Shown here: positions 1 through 8,079 of the stretch, piece after piece
Numbering within the stretch: position 1 is the first letter of the stretch
Layout: every line of letters starts with the position of its first letter
NCBI RefSeq assembly: GCF_020832205.1
Contig: NZ_JAFIFD010000049.1
Span: 1 to 64,000 of the forward strand
Direction of reading: 5' to 3'
DNA: 64,000 nt
DNA from: Exiguobacterium sp.
Lineage (GTDB): Bacteria; Bacillota; Bacilli; Exiguobacteriales; Exiguobacteriaceae
Translations under genes and position numbers: made by a program
Notes under the pieces: generated by a model
The model's input: only the letters and a program-made list of their open reading frames with translations
What the model was told of the DNA's origin: nothing
Databases searched by the model: none

Positions 1-21
1 TTTCAGGGAACAAGCCCTGAA
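1..21. other. hairpin upstream of the first 5S gene
   Basis: A 7-bp inverted repeat (TTCAGGG / CCCTGAA) with a 6-nt loop lies just before the first 5S gene. There is no T-run, so I read it as an rRNA processing stem in the 23S-5S spacer. The 23S gene itself would lie outside the window. Confidence 0.4.
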
Positions 22-25
22 TATG

Positions 26-140
<115 letters not shown>

Positions 141-150
141 CCAACGCAGA

Positions 151-180
151 GACGATCAAGCACATGCTTGGTCGTTTTTC
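151..180 (+). terminator. intrinsic terminator after 5S copy 1
   Basis: The stem ACGATCAAGC / GCTTGGTCGT around a 4-nt loop is followed by TTTTT. Nearly the same terminator follows 5S copy 2. Confidence 0.85.
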
Positions 181-212
181 TTATTTCTTCTGACAAACAT
201 GTGTAAAAAGTC

Positions 213-244
213 TTGCCGTATCACACATAGTATGCTAATATAAT
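213..244 (+). promoter_or_regulatory. possible promoter of 5S copy 2
   Basis: A perfect -10 box TATAAT (239-244) ends 5 nt before the mature start of the second 5S gene. The best -35 candidate is TTGCCG (213-218), with a long 20-nt spacer. Because a terminator follows copy 1, copy 2 needs either read-through or its own promoter. Confidence 0.4.
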
Positions 245-249
245 AATTG

Positions 250-364
<115 letters not shown>

Positions 365-371
365 CAATATG

Positions 372-406
372 AGACGATCAAGCGGATGCTTGGTCGTCTT
401 TTTTGT
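372..406 (+). terminator. intrinsic terminator after 5S copy 2
   Basis: The stem ACGATCAAGC / GCTTGGTCGT is followed by CTTTTTT. It is nearly identical to the terminator at 151-180, which suggests the 5S gene and its terminator were duplicated together. Confidence 0.85.
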
Positions 407-499
407 GGTTTAAAGCGAAACTTTCGCGACGTTGTTTCGTATAGAAGAGGGAAAGATAACAAACGAATCCTTCTCAGAAAGCGAAAGGAGAACGTATAC

Positions 500-1438
500 A
501 TGACCGATTTTCATTCACAACAACTCGACTTACAACAACGGATGGCAGAACGGGACCGACTCGGTCGTAAATTAAAAACTCTCGACACACAAATTGCTGA
601 ACATGAAGCTATACGAAAGCAACTTCTTAATTCGTTTACAAAAGAACAGCGCGATGTCTATGACTTAGATTCATTCTCGCTCGTCAATGCATGGCGTAAG
701 CTAAGGGGAACATTCAACGAACAAAAAACGATTGAATTAGAAGAGGCGGCCCGTGCCGAATTGAAGTTACGAGAACACGAGGCGATGGTGGATGAGTTAG
801 CGCTTGAGCGTCGCGACTTATATGAGACGTTTGAAACCTATAATGGAATTGACGCGGAATGGGAGACGTTCATAAAAGAGAAGGAAACTGATTTGAAGCA
901 AGATGCTACTGTTAGGGAAGAGTTATATCGACTCACGGATCAACAAGTGAAAATGAATGAGGTGCTTGTTGAATATAAGGAAGCCATCGTAGCTGGAAAT
1001 GCAGCACGAGCTGCAATCGCTAAGACGCTCAAACATCTCGACAGTGCGAAAGGGTGGTCGACGTATGACACGTTCTTTGGAGGTGGCTTGATTGCGACAG
1101 TAATGAAACATGACGCGATCGATGCTTCGGAACGGAAGATGCATGACCTTCAAGCTGCGCTTGAGCGCTTCTCACGAGAATTGGCTGATGTGAAAGGAGT
1201 CGTCAGCGGCCTACACATTGAACGCGGTTCGCTCATTCAATTCGCTGACTACTTCCTCGACGATATCTTTTCCGAGTGGACGATGCATGGACGAATCAAT
1301 GATTCACTCGACAAGGTAAAAGGCCTCGATCGTGAAATAACTCACCTCATCGATAAAATGACAAGAGAAGTCGAACGGCTGGAGCGACAACTTGAAGAAA
1401 CCGAAACGAAACGAAAACAGCTCATCCTCACACGATGA
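500..1438 (+). CDS. predicted coiled-coil protein of unknown function (312 aa)
   Basis: The protein is almost entirely charged, heptad-rich helix, with long coiled coils over roughly residues 5-160 and 230-310. A short glycine-containing break (TFFGGG) near residue 195 could be a hinge. There is no signal peptide or membrane segment, so it is probably cytoplasmic. The start is the ATG at 500 because GAAAGGAG lies 8-9 nt upstream; the reading frame stays open further upstream, but only through the 5S terminator. I recognise no family. The stop codon lies inside a hairpin shared with the convergent HIT gene. Confidence 0.75.
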   Translation: MTDFHSQQLDLQQRMAERDRLGRKLKTLDTQIAEHEAIRKQLLNSFTKEQRDVYDLDSFSLVNAWRKLRGTFNEQKTIELEEAARAELKLREHEAMVDELALERRDLYETFETYNGIDAEWETFIKEKETDLKQDATVREELYRLTDQQVKMNEVLVEYKEAIVAGNAARAAIAKTLKHLDSAKGWSTYDTFFGGGLIATVMKHDAIDASERKMHDLQAALERFSRELADVKGVVSGLHIERGSLIQFADYFLDDIFSEWTMHGRINDSLDKVKGLDREITHLIDKMTREVERLERQLEETETKRKQLILTR

Positions 1439-1446
1439 GCTGTTTG
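1414..1446. terminator. terminator hairpin between convergent genes
   Basis: An 11-bp stem (AAACAGCTCATC / GATGAGCTGTTT) contains the stop codon of the upstream plus-strand gene. Read on the minus strand it is followed by TTTTCGTTT, so it works best for the HIT gene. Confidence 0.7.
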
Positions 1447-1447
1447 G

Positions 1448-1825
1448 TCATTCTGGTCGTTTCAACCAATGGCGCAGTCCCTTCCCAGCGTGGGGTCCCG
1501 CCGCATAGCGCGGAATGACGTGAAAATGGGCGTGAGGAACGGTCTGATTCGAGGCTTCGCCGACGTTCCAGCCGAGCGTATAGCCGTCTGGATGATGCGT
1601 TTCATCGAGGAACCGTCTCGCTTCGTGCAACAGGTCATATGTATCGCGCCATTCGTCAGGCGTTAAGTCAAACGTCGTCGCCCGGTGCTCTTTCGGGACG
1701 ATGACACCGGAACCGACAAGCACGTCCTGTTCACGGTCGTGCATCAAGAAGTAGCACGTCTCGTTTTCAGCGACGATGGATTGCGCGTGGTCATCGTGTG
1801 GATGACAGAATGGACAAGTCGACAT
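1448..1825 (-). CDS. HIT-family nucleotide hydrolase (125 aa)
   Basis: The histidine-triad motif HAHFHVIPR near residues 98-106 is the catalytic signature of HIT proteins, which hydrolyse or transfer nucleotides from substrates such as AppppA or AMP-amidates. The N-terminal CPFC resembles the metal-binding cysteines of many bacterial HIT proteins. Length is normal for the family. The start (MSTCPFC) was chosen because AGGAAG lies about 12 nt upstream and because the longer frame adds 52 residues with no homology to the family. It is divergent from the P-loop kinase gene. The physiological substrate cannot be read from sequence. Confidence 0.88.
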   Translation of the reverse strand: MSTCPFCHPHDDHAQSIVAENETCYFLMHDREQDVLVGSGVIVPKEHRATTFDLTPDEWRDTYDLLHEARRFLDETHHPDGYTLGWNVGEASNQTVPHAHFHVIPRYAAGPHAGKGLRHWLKRPE

Positions 1826-1876
1826 CAGATTGCTACACTTCCTTTCTACATATAATTGTATCAAAAGGAGGAGCCT

Positions 1877-2506
1877 ATGAACGAATGGATTGAACAGCTC
1901 GTCTCGAGCGTGCGGCAGAAGGGGAAGTGCATCATTTTGATTACTGGACACGGCGGCGCCGGGAAGACGACGCTCGCGCAAAGGTTGATGGAACGTTTCG
2001 AAGAAGTGAACTACGTGAATACGGATCCCTATATCACCGACTCAACTTTACGGAAAAGCGCGATCCTTGATTATACGGTGGAGGGGGTAGTGCATCGTTA
2101 TAAGATGACGGCCTGCCATCCAGCGGCACATCATTTGCTGTCACTTGAACGTGATGTTCGCATGATTCGTGAGGGTATCGGCTTTTACACGATTGACGTG
2201 CCTTATCTCGAACGAACGTGGATCGACCCCGAGAAACCGGTCACCATCATTGAAGGGATGAGTGTTGCCTTCTTGCAGCCCGATGAACAGGACGTCTCCA
2301 TTTACTTGTACACGGACGGGGATACGGAATTTCGTCGCCGTGCGGTTCGAGACGTCAAGCACCGGGGGGTGGCGCTCGATTACTTGAGAGCGTCCCATGA
2401 AGAGCGCCGGCTTCAATATGAGCAGTTTATGCATCCCCATCGTAAGAAGTTCCAGACGATTGTGAATACAAGTGGAGATGAATGGAAGGATGGTGAGACA
2501 TTGTGA
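1877..2506 (+). CDS. P-loop kinase, uridine-kinase-like (209 aa)
   Basis: A Walker A motif GHGGAGKTT lies at about residues 23-31, followed by a YVNTDPY segment and a hydrophobic strand ending in EGM (near residue 129) that fits the nucleotide-kinase fold. The overall order resembles uridine kinase or phosphoribulokinase-type enzymes, so phosphorylation of a small metabolite is likely, but the substrate is not evident. The start follows AAAGGAGG with 6-7 nt spacing. Its 3' end overlaps the next small membrane gene by 4 nt (GTGA), which suggests translational coupling. Confidence 0.78.
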   Translation: MNEWIEQLVSSVRQKGKCIILITGHGGAGKTTLAQRLMERFEEVNYVNTDPYITDSTLRKSAILDYTVEGVVHRYKMTACHPAAHHLLSLERDVRMIREGIGFYTIDVPYLERTWIDPEKPVTIIEGMSVAFLQPDEQDVSIYLYTDGDTEFRRRAVRDVKHRGVALDYLRASHEERRLQYEQFMHPHRKKFQTIVNTSGDEWKDGETL

Positions 2507-2700
2507 GGAGACCATTAAGATGGGTGACAAGTAGCGTGATTGTGGTCTTTTTATTGTTGGGCACGCAATTATTATTTCCGATTACTTTTCAGGAATTTAT
2601 CGCTATATTCTTTGTATCTGTTGTTTTAGGCACGATCGTCGGTATAATTGCTTCAGTTTTACATCGGTTGATAGTCACTAGAAAAGAGAACGCCAAGTAA
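2503..2700 (+). CDS. small membrane protein (65 aa)
   Basis: Two predicted membrane helices (about residues 8-26 and 33-54) separate a basic N-terminus (MRRPLRW) from a charged tail. The GTG start overlaps the stop of the kinase gene (GTGA), and a purine-rich GGAAGGATGG upstream could serve as ribosome binding site. No family was recognised. The coupled arrangement argues that it is real, but the short length and non-ATG start keep confidence moderate. Confidence 0.55.
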   Translation: MRRPLRWVTSSVIVVFLLLGTQLLFPITFQEFIAIFFVSVVLGTIVGIIASVLHRLIVTRKENAK

Positions 2701-2718
2701 TGTATAAGAGATACGTAG

Positions 2719-2742
2719 AAAAACCGCTCATGAAGAGCGGTG
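2719..2742 (-). terminator. terminator of spo0M
   Basis: On the minus strand the stem ACCGCTC / GAGCGGT is followed by TTTTTC. The TGA stop of spo0M lies within the loop-side arm. Confidence 0.8.
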
Positions 2743-3510
2743 GCTGCGTAACGTCTCTTGGATTCCAAGCCCGAGCCGGTCTTGCTCGTGTTCGAGTTGG
2801 TCCCAGGTGAGCGATCGATGGCGTAACGTGACGTCATTAGCGATAGAATCAAGCGTGCGCTGTTTCTCGATGTTGTCGAGCCAGTAGTAGACATCGACCC
2901 CGTCCTCGTCGATGCGCCAAAACGATTTCACGACTTCGAATTCATCGGCCCAGTCGCCGACAGGTTTGAACCCGTACTTCTCGACGAATGGATAAGGCTG
3001 CTCTTCGCCGAGCGGATCAATGACGTTGCGGACGAACATGAGCTCGAGACCGGCGTGCTCGGTCGCTTCGAGTAGCCGCTTTAGCTCGGGTAGCGGCTCG
3101 ACTTCGACGTTCTCGATCACGTCGAACCAAATCCGCTTGCCGTTCTTGTCCCAAACCGTCGCTTCGACACTGTACGGCGCGCCGGCAGTTGAAGGGGCAT
3201 ACATCGTCAAGTCGAACGTGAACGGGATATGTTCTTCCGCCCCCGGTTCAATAGTAGCCGATAAAGCGATTGGCACTTCTTGAAGATCGGCCTCCCGGTT
3301 GAACTCATTTCCTTCGAGCGTGATGTCTTTAAACGTTGTAAGGAAGTTGAGCGTCAATTCATGCAGCCGAATCACTTTAGAGGTCGGATTCATGACGCGA
3401 AGCGTTCCGTGAACGGTCTGTCTCGGGACGAACGGAACAGTATGGAAATAGACGGAGGCATCTAGCTCAGAAAAGAACCATTTTTTAAACCGGTTTCCCC
3501 ATTTCGACAT
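2728..3510 (-). CDS. spo0M: Spo0M-like sporulation-control/arrestin-fold protein (260 aa)
   Basis: The N-terminus carries the Spo0M pattern: an amphipathic start, then a beta-rich arrestin-like region with VPRQTVHGTLRV near residues 30-41. Length matches B. subtilis Spo0M (about 258 aa). Spo0M influences sporulation and cell division in Bacillus; homologues also occur in non-sporulating relatives, so a role in sporulation is not implied here. The start follows AAAGGAGC. The longer open frame (24 extra codons) has no ribosome binding site. It is monocistronic, with its own terminator. Confidence 0.85.
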   Translation of the reverse strand: MSKWGNRFKKWFFSELDASVYFHTVPFVPRQTVHGTLRVMNPTSKVIRLHELTLNFLTTFKDITLEGNEFNREADLQEVPIALSATIEPGAEEHIPFTFDLTMYAPSTAGAPYSVEATVWDKNGKRIWFDVIENVEVEPLPELKRLLEATEHAGLELMFVRNVIDPLGEEQPYPFVEKYGFKPVGDWADEFEVVKSFWRIDEDGVDVYYWLDNIEKQRTLDSIANDVTLRHRSLTWDQLEHEQDRLGLGIQETLRSHRSS

Positions 3511-3593
3511 GTCGGTCGCGCTCCTTTTCTCTTTTGGATTACACTCCTTTAAGTGTTCCCGAATCCAAATCACAAAAAACATAGAGAAAAAGG

Positions 3594-3622
3594 TTGCATA
3601 TTATAACTACTTCGCTTATTAT
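3594..3622 (+). promoter_or_regulatory. promoter of the initiator tRNA pair
   Basis: TTGCAT (3594-3599), a 17-nt spacer and TATTAT (3617-3622) form a good sigma-A promoter. The predicted transcript start near 3629 is about 20 nt before the first tRNA. Confidence 0.75.
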
Positions 3623-3649
3623 AGAGGATGTCGAAAGAATTCACATTAT

Positions 3650-3726
<77 letters not shown>

Positions 3727-3751
3727 ATTTTTATTTAATTTCATATGTCGT

Positions 3752-3828
<77 letters not shown>

Positions 3829-3845
3829 ATTTTTAAATGAGATAG

Positions 3846-3874
3846 CGAAACGATAACGTTTCGTGTTTTTTTTT
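3846..3874 (+). terminator. terminator of the tRNA pair
   Basis: A 7-bp stem CGAAACG / CGTTTCG with loop ATAA is followed by a tract of nine T. Confidence 0.85.
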
Positions 3875-3933
3875 GCGTAAAATGGAGTGTACAATGAGGA
3901 CGTATCGCGACAACCACTAAAGGAGAAACATTC

Positions 3934-4383
3934 ATGTATACATTGATTACCCATTCTGCGGCCGAGACGCAAGCGGTGGCGGAAAAACTCGCCACACTCG
4001 TCAAAGCCGGGACGGTCATAACATTGAACGGGGACCTCGGCGCCGGCAAGACGACGTTCACGCAAGGGTTCGGCAAAGGACTCGGCGTGAAACGTAACGT
4101 CAATAGCCCGACGTTCACAATCATGAAGCAATACCAAGGGCGTCTGCCGCTCTATCATATGGACGTCTATCGTCTCGAAGACACCGGGGACGACATCGGA
4201 CTCGAGGAATATATCGGCGGAGATGGGGTCGCCATCGTCGAGTGGTCTGATTTGATCGAATCGTCGCTTCCGGTAGAACGTCTCGCCATCACGATCGAGC
4301 GAATCGGGGACGAGGAGCGTCAACTGACGTTCGTCCCAATCGGTGAGACGTATGAGACGCTCGTCAAGGAGGTGCTCGCATGA
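3934..4383 (+). CDS. tsaE: tRNA t6A biosynthesis ATPase TsaE (149 aa)
   Basis: TsaE is the ATPase that works with TsaB and TsaD to transfer threonylcarbamoyl to A37 of ANN-decoding tRNAs. The Walker A motif GDLGAGKTTF is near residues 33-42, and length is typical. The start follows AAAGGAG with 8 nt spacing. It is the first gene of a tsaE-tsaB-rimI-tsaD operon in which each gene overlaps the next by 4-8 nt, the same order as ydiB-ydiC-ydiD-ydiE in B. subtilis. The threonylcarbamoyl-AMP synthase gene (tsaC/sua5) is not in this window. Confidence 0.95.
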   Translation: MYTLITHSAAETQAVAEKLATLVKAGTVITLNGDLGAGKTTFTQGFGKGLGVKRNVNSPTFTIMKQYQGRLPLYHMDVYRLEDTGDDIGLEEYIGGDGVAIVEWSDLIESSLPVERLAITIERIGDEERQLTFVPIGETYETLVKEVLA

Positions 4384-5036
4384 AGCAGTTGATGATCGAT
4401 ACATCGACGACACGTCTGTCTGTCGCTCTCAGCGAGCAAGGGACGATTCAAGCCGAGACGACGGTCATGGTGTCGAAGAACCATGCCGTCACGCTCATGC
4501 CGATGATCGAGCAGCTCATGGCTGCCGTCAAATGGACGCCGACAGAGCTGGAGCGCATCGTCGTGACAACAGGTCCGGGGTCTTACACAGGCATCCGCAT
4601 CGGCGTGACGACGGCGAAGACGCTCGCCTATACGCTTCAAATCCCGCTTATCGGCGTTTCGGCGCTCCGTCTCATGGCGGCAGCCCCGAACACCGAGCTC
4701 CCGGTCGTGTCACTTATCGATGCCCGGCGCGGGAATGCCTATATCGGACATTATCAACAAAACGATCCGCTCACTCCGGACGCCCATGCGTCCGTCGAGG
4801 CGTGGCTTGAGACACATATCAAAGGAGAGTTTGTCGTTGTCGGTGACGTCGAACCGTTCCGAGACGTCTTATCGAACTACTCTTATAAAGAAGCGCCGCC
4901 CGCCCATTGTTATGGCCGCGCGAGCGATCTCGTCGCATTAGGCGAAGAGACGCGTGACGTGCATGCGTTTGAGCCGGAATACCTTCGTCTCGCTGAGGCC
5001 GAGGCGAAGTGGCTCGAGGGACAAAACAATGGCTGA
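4380..5036 (+). CDS. tsaB: tRNA t6A biosynthesis protein TsaB (218 aa)
   Basis: TsaB is the non-catalytic, ASKHA-fold partner that dimerises with TsaD. The N-terminal IDTSTTRLSVAL strand and GPGSYTGIRIGV near residues 66-77 are the family signature. The ATG overlaps the tsaE stop codon (ATGA), so translation is coupled. Length is normal. It lacks the TsaD metal-binding histidines, as expected for the inactive paralogue. Confidence 0.94.
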   Translation: MKQLMIDTSTTRLSVALSEQGTIQAETTVMVSKNHAVTLMPMIEQLMAAVKWTPTELERIVVTTGPGSYTGIRIGVTTAKTLAYTLQIPLIGVSALRLMAAAPNTELPVVSLIDARRGNAYIGHYQQNDPLTPDAHASVEAWLETHIKGEFVVVGDVEPFRDVLSNYSYKEAPPAHCYGRASDLVALGEETRDVHAFEPEYLRLAEAEAKWLEGQNNG

Positions 5037-5490
5037 TATTAAAATCCGGCGCATGAATTGGCTCGACGTCGAGGAAGTGACGAAAGTCGAAGAGGCATCG
5101 TTCGCCATTCCGTGGACGAAAGATGCGTTCATGAACGAGATGCTCCGCAATGAGCAGGCCGTCTATTTCGTCGCTGTCCATGAACGTCGCGTCATCGGCT
5201 TCGTCGGCGTCTGGCAAATCGTTGATGAAGGACACATCACGAACATCGCCGTCTTACCTGAATATCGCGGGCAAGGCATCGGGAATCTGCTGTTGACGCA
5301 ACTCGTTGAATTCGCCCGCTCGAAGTCACTGGCCGCGCTCACGCTCGAAGTGCGCGTCTCGAACATCGGGGCGCAAAAGCTTTACGAGCAGTTCGGATTT
5401 GAGTGTGCTGGGCGACGGAAACGTTACTACCAAGACAATAACGAAGACGCCTTCATCTATTGGGCGAAGTTAGGAAGTGAAACCGAATGA
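5029..5490 (+). CDS. rimI: GNAT N-acetyltransferase RimI, ribosomal protein S18 type (153 aa)
   Basis: The GNAT fold is clear: [12 protein letters not shown] at the N-terminus and an acetyl-CoA-binding loop in [13 protein letters not shown] near residues 80-92. RimI acetylates the N-terminal alanine of ribosomal protein S18 in E. coli. Here it sits between tsaB and tsaD, as in many Bacilli. The ATG at 5029 overlaps the tsaB stop by 8 nt; an open frame extends upstream but lies fully inside tsaB. Confidence 0.9.
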   Translation: MADIKIRRMNWLDVEEVTKVEEASFAIPWTKDAFMNEMLRNEQAVYFVAVHERRVIGFVGVWQIVDEGHITNIAVLPEYRGQGIGNLLLTQLVEFARSKSLAALTLEVRVSNIGAQKLYEQFGFECAGRRKRYYQDNNEDAFIYWAKLGSETE

Positions 5491-6509
5491 ACACATCACT
5501 CATCCTTGCGATTGAGTCGAGTTGTGACGAGACGTCGGGCGCCCTCGTGCAGGACGGCAAGACGCTCTTATCAAACGTCGTCTCGTCGCAGATTGAAAGC
5601 CATAAACGGTTCGGCGGGGTCGTGCCCGAGGTCGCCTCGCGCCACCACGTCGAGCGGATCACATACGTCATCGATGACGCCCTCAGTGAAGCGGGCGTCA
5701 CGATGAAAGACGTCGACGCCGTCGCGGTCACCCAAGGTCCGGGACTCGTCGGTGCGCTACTCGTCGGCATCAGTGCTGCGAAGGCACTCGCCTTCGCTCA
5801 CAGTAAGCCGCTCATCGGCGTCCATCACATCGCGGGTCACATTTACGCGAATGAACTCGTCGAAGAGATGGACTTCCCGCTCGTCTGTCTCGTCGTATCG
5901 GGCGGTCACACCGAACTCGTCTTCATGCCGGAGCACGGCGTGTTCGAAGTCATCGGTGAGACGCGCGACGACGCGGCCGGTGAGGCGTACGACAAAGTCG
6001 CCCGGACGCTCAGCCTTCCTTACCCGGGCGGTCCGGCCATCGACCGGTTAGCAGCTGACGGGGAGGACACGTACAAGTTCCCACGCGTCCGGCTTGAACC
6101 AGGCAGCTTCGATTTCAGTTTCAGCGGCCTCAAGTCGTCGGTCATCAACGCCGTCCATAACGCCGAACAACGGGGCGAGACGGTGATCCCAGAAAACTTG
6201 GCGGCGAGCTTTCAAGCGAGCGTCGTCGAAGTGCTCGTCGAGAAAGCGATTCGTGCTGTGAAAGAGAAAGGGGCGAAGCAATTGCTCGTCGCTGGAGGGG
6301 TTGCGGCGAACCGGGGACTCCGGGCCGCGTTACAAGAAGCGACCGACAAAGAAGGCATCCGCCTCGTCATTCCACCGCTTGACCTTTGCGGCGACAACGC
6401 CGGGATGATCGGTGTGGCGGCGCATCATGCGTATGTGCGCGGAAAGCGCGATACACTAGCGATGAATGCGGTTCCTGGGTTATCCTTAGAAGAGAGCATG
6501 ACAGTCTAG
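5487..6509 (+). CDS. tsaD: tRNA N6-threonylcarbamoyladenosine transferase TsaD (340 aa)
   Basis: TsaD is the catalytic subunit that places the threonylcarbamoyl group on tRNA A37. The N-terminal [10 protein letters not shown], the metal-binding HIAGH near residues 113-117 and the SGGHTELV phosphate loop are all present. Length is typical. It starts with ATGA overlap onto rimI and is the last conserved member of the t6A operon. Confidence 0.96.
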   Translation: MNTSLILAIESSCDETSGALVQDGKTLLSNVVSSQIESHKRFGGVVPEVASRHHVERITYVIDDALSEAGVTMKDVDAVAVTQGPGLVGALLVGISAAKALAFAHSKPLIGVHHIAGHIYANELVEEMDFPLVCLVVSGGHTELVFMPEHGVFEVIGETRDDAAGEAYDKVARTLSLPYPGGPAIDRLAADGEDTYKFPRVRLEPGSFDFSFSGLKSSVINAVHNAEQRGETVIPENLAASFQASVVEVLVEKAIRAVKEKGAKQLLVAGGVAANRGLRAALQEATDKEGIRLVIPPLDLCGDNAGMIGVAAHHAYVRGKRDTLAMNAVPGLSLEESMTV

Positions 6510-6523
6510 GGGGAAATAGAGAT

Positions 6524-7090
6524 ATGACGAAACGCATCATCATTGGAGGACTCGTCGTACTGCTCGTCGTTGCGACGTTTTTGCAAGTACGAGAGATCAT
6601 CCGCGCTTATAATATCGCGTATCAAGAAGAAATCGTACCGGAAGCGACACGTGTACGCTCGCTCACAGGCGCCGAGTCGCTCGAAGGCATCAGCCGGGTC
6701 ACGGGGGAGAACACCCTCGTCGAGGCGCTGTACGGTTATAAGAACATGGATGACCAAGATATCGAGAGCGTCCTCGTCGTCGACCGCAACTTAGGCGTTC
6801 AGCCGAAAGCGAGTGATGCGTACTACGAGATCTTCCCGGGACGCGAGGCGACCGAGGAAGAAGCGGCGAAGTTTGAGACGCTCGTCACCGAGTTCGATGA
6901 ACAGCAACTGTTCGCCCAAGTCATCTCGACACATGAGGCGAAGTATGTGACGAACCGTGAAGAGACGCTGACGTTCTACAAAGTGTTCGTCCGTGATGTC
7001 GATACGAATGAATACGTGTTCTTTATCACGGAAGACGGCACGAAGCTCGACTTCCATACGCGCGGGTTCCAGCCGTTGCGCTATTTCTAA
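6524..7090 (+). CDS. membrane-anchored protein of unknown function (188 aa)
   Basis: One hydrophobic helix at residues 4-22 (IIIGGLVVLLVVATFLQV) anchors a hydrophilic domain of about 165 residues, probably outside the cell. No lipobox is seen. The start is ATG 6524 with GGGGGAAATAGAG upstream; a longer open frame upstream lies inside tsaD. It follows tsaD by 14 nt and probably belongs to the same transcript, ending at a strong terminator. I recognise no family. Confidence 0.7.
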   Translation: MTKRIIIGGLVVLLVVATFLQVREIIRAYNIAYQEEIVPEATRVRSLTGAESLEGISRVTGENTLVEALYGYKNMDDQDIESVLVVDRNLGVQPKASDAYYEIFPGREATEEEAAKFETLVTEFDEQQLFAQVISTHEAKYVTNREETLTFYKVFVRDVDTNEYVFFITEDGTKLDFHTRGFQPLRYF

Positions 7091-7093
7091 CAC

Positions 7094-7132
7094 AAAAAAG
7101 TTCAGCCCCTCGGCTGAACTTTTTTGTGTTTT
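7094..7132. terminator. bidirectional terminator
   Basis: The stem AAGTTCAGCC / GGCTGAACTT has A-tract and T-tract on opposite sides, so it can end both the tsa operon and the convergent flavodoxin gene, whose stop codon (7102-7104) lies in the stem. Confidence 0.9.
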
Positions 7133-7575
7133 TCGAGTCGTTCCATAAATGTGGTTGCGAACGAGACACACGCCTCACGTTTCGCTTCGGTGTTCGGGTC
7201 AAACTCAATCTTCAAAGGGGGAGCGGCAATCATCCCACTCGCAGATTGAAGCGCGTCTTCAATCGTGTCGACGGCAGCACAATATTTCGGGTAATCGGTA
7301 TCACCGGAACCAAACACCGCACAAGGCAGTGCGTCTAAGTCTGCGTCATATAAATCGTCTACAAAACCTTCCGCCTCGTATGGTACATCGCCGTCACCCC
7401 ATGTGTAGGCGCCGAGTAGGACGCCATCGTATTCCAATAGCGAATCGATGGAAAGTGACTCTAAATCGTCCGACATTACTACCGTATATCCTGCCGTGGT
7501 CAATGTATGTTGTAACAAGTGGGCGATGTCTTCTGTGTTACCGGACATGCTCACGTATGCAATCAAAATCGTCAT
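7102..7575 (-). CDS. flavodoxin (157 aa)
   Basis: The N-terminal ILIAYVSMSGNTEDIA is the FMN phosphate-binding loop of flavodoxins, and VLLGAYTWGDGDVP near residues 54-67 contributes the aromatic FMN contacts. Length is typical of a short- to mid-chain flavodoxin, an electron carrier that replaces ferredoxin when iron is scarce. The start is the ATG with GAGGTGA about 6 nt upstream. A strong Fur box (7603-7621) lies between its -35 and the gene, so iron-limited induction is likely. Confidence 0.92.
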   Translation of the reverse strand: MTILIAYVSMSGNTEDIAHLLQHTLTTAGYTVVMSDDLESLSIDSLLEYDGVLLGAYTWGDGDVPYEAEGFVDDLYDADLDALPCAVFGSGDTDYPKYCAAVDTIEDALQSASGMIAAPPLKIEFDPNTEAKREACVSFATTFMERLEKHKKVQPRG

Positions 7576-7602
7576 GAATATCACCTCAAGACCACCTTAA
7601 AT

Positions 7603-7621
7603 GAAAATGATTATCATTGTC
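7603..7621. promoter_or_regulatory. Fur box in the flavodoxin promoter
   Basis: The 19-bp site GAAAATGATTATCATTGTC matches the classical Fur palindrome at 16 of 19 positions. It overlaps a minus-strand TTGACA (7623-7618), so bound Fur would block the -35 to -10 region of the flavodoxin promoter. Confidence 0.85.
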
Positions 7622-7631
7622 AATGGTTGAA

Positions 7632-7670
7632 TAAAAAAACACCACGTCCGATTTCATGAGGACATGGTGT
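7632..7670 (-). terminator. terminator after the minus-strand membrane gene
   Basis: On the minus strand an 11-bp stem with one G-T pair (ACACCATGTCC / GGACGTGGTGT) is followed by seven T. The stop codon of the gene at 7654 lies in the loop. Confidence 0.85.
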
Positions 7671-8079
7671 CTGAAGATTTAGGGCGACGATACGTCTCGC
7701 GATGCCACGTATTGAGGCGGCTCACCGCGAAAACGAGAAAAGCGAGCACCCACATGAACAGCGTCTCTCGATAAAAATGGCCCCACACTGACCCAGGCGC
7801 ATAAAAGCTATGCACCGTGACGTCGACCGGCCAGATGACGAGACGGATGAAGAGCGTGCTCATGAAGAGGCCGCTGAGCAGGCTGATGATGATCCCGCCC
7901 CACGTCTGGACGATGAACCCGATGACGACCGGAAGGAAGTAAAACAAAATCGTCGGGACGACGGTAGACTCTCCGCGGATGAGCTCTGACACGTATTCGG
8001 TCCCGGTCGGCACGATGAAGGCGAGTCCGGTCAAAAACGCGTGAAGCCAGTCGATCCGCAGCGCACGGGAGCGCATCAT
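7654..8079 (-). CDS. integral membrane protein of unknown function (141 aa)
   Basis: Three to four hydrophobic helices are visible (about residues 9-28, 41-60, 62-80 and 103-123) with a basic C-terminus. The first of two adjacent ATG codons overlaps the ABC-F stop (ATGA) and has GGGAGGA about 9 nt upstream; a longer open frame would start inside that ribosome binding site. It is translationally coupled to the ABC-F gene. No family was recognised. Confidence 0.65.
   Translation of the reverse strand: MMRSRALRIDWLHAFLTGLAFIVPTGTEYVSELIRGESTVVPTILFYFLPVVIGFIVQTWGGIIISLLSGLFMSTLFIRLVIWPVDVTVHSFYAPGSVWGHFYRETLFMWVLAFLVFAVSRLNTWHRETYRRPKSSDTMSS

Noticed and set aside
3873-3895. A promoter for tsaE in the tRNA terminator region (TTGCGT and TACAAT)
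   Set aside because: The two boxes are only 11 nt apart and no -35 exists at the right distance. The operon must have a promoter here, but I cannot fix it.
4343-4810. A 155-codon frame overlapping tsaE and tsaB
   Set aside because: It is very rich in arginine, histidine and aspartate, the pattern of an out-of-frame reading of a coding sequence, and it overlaps two certain genes.
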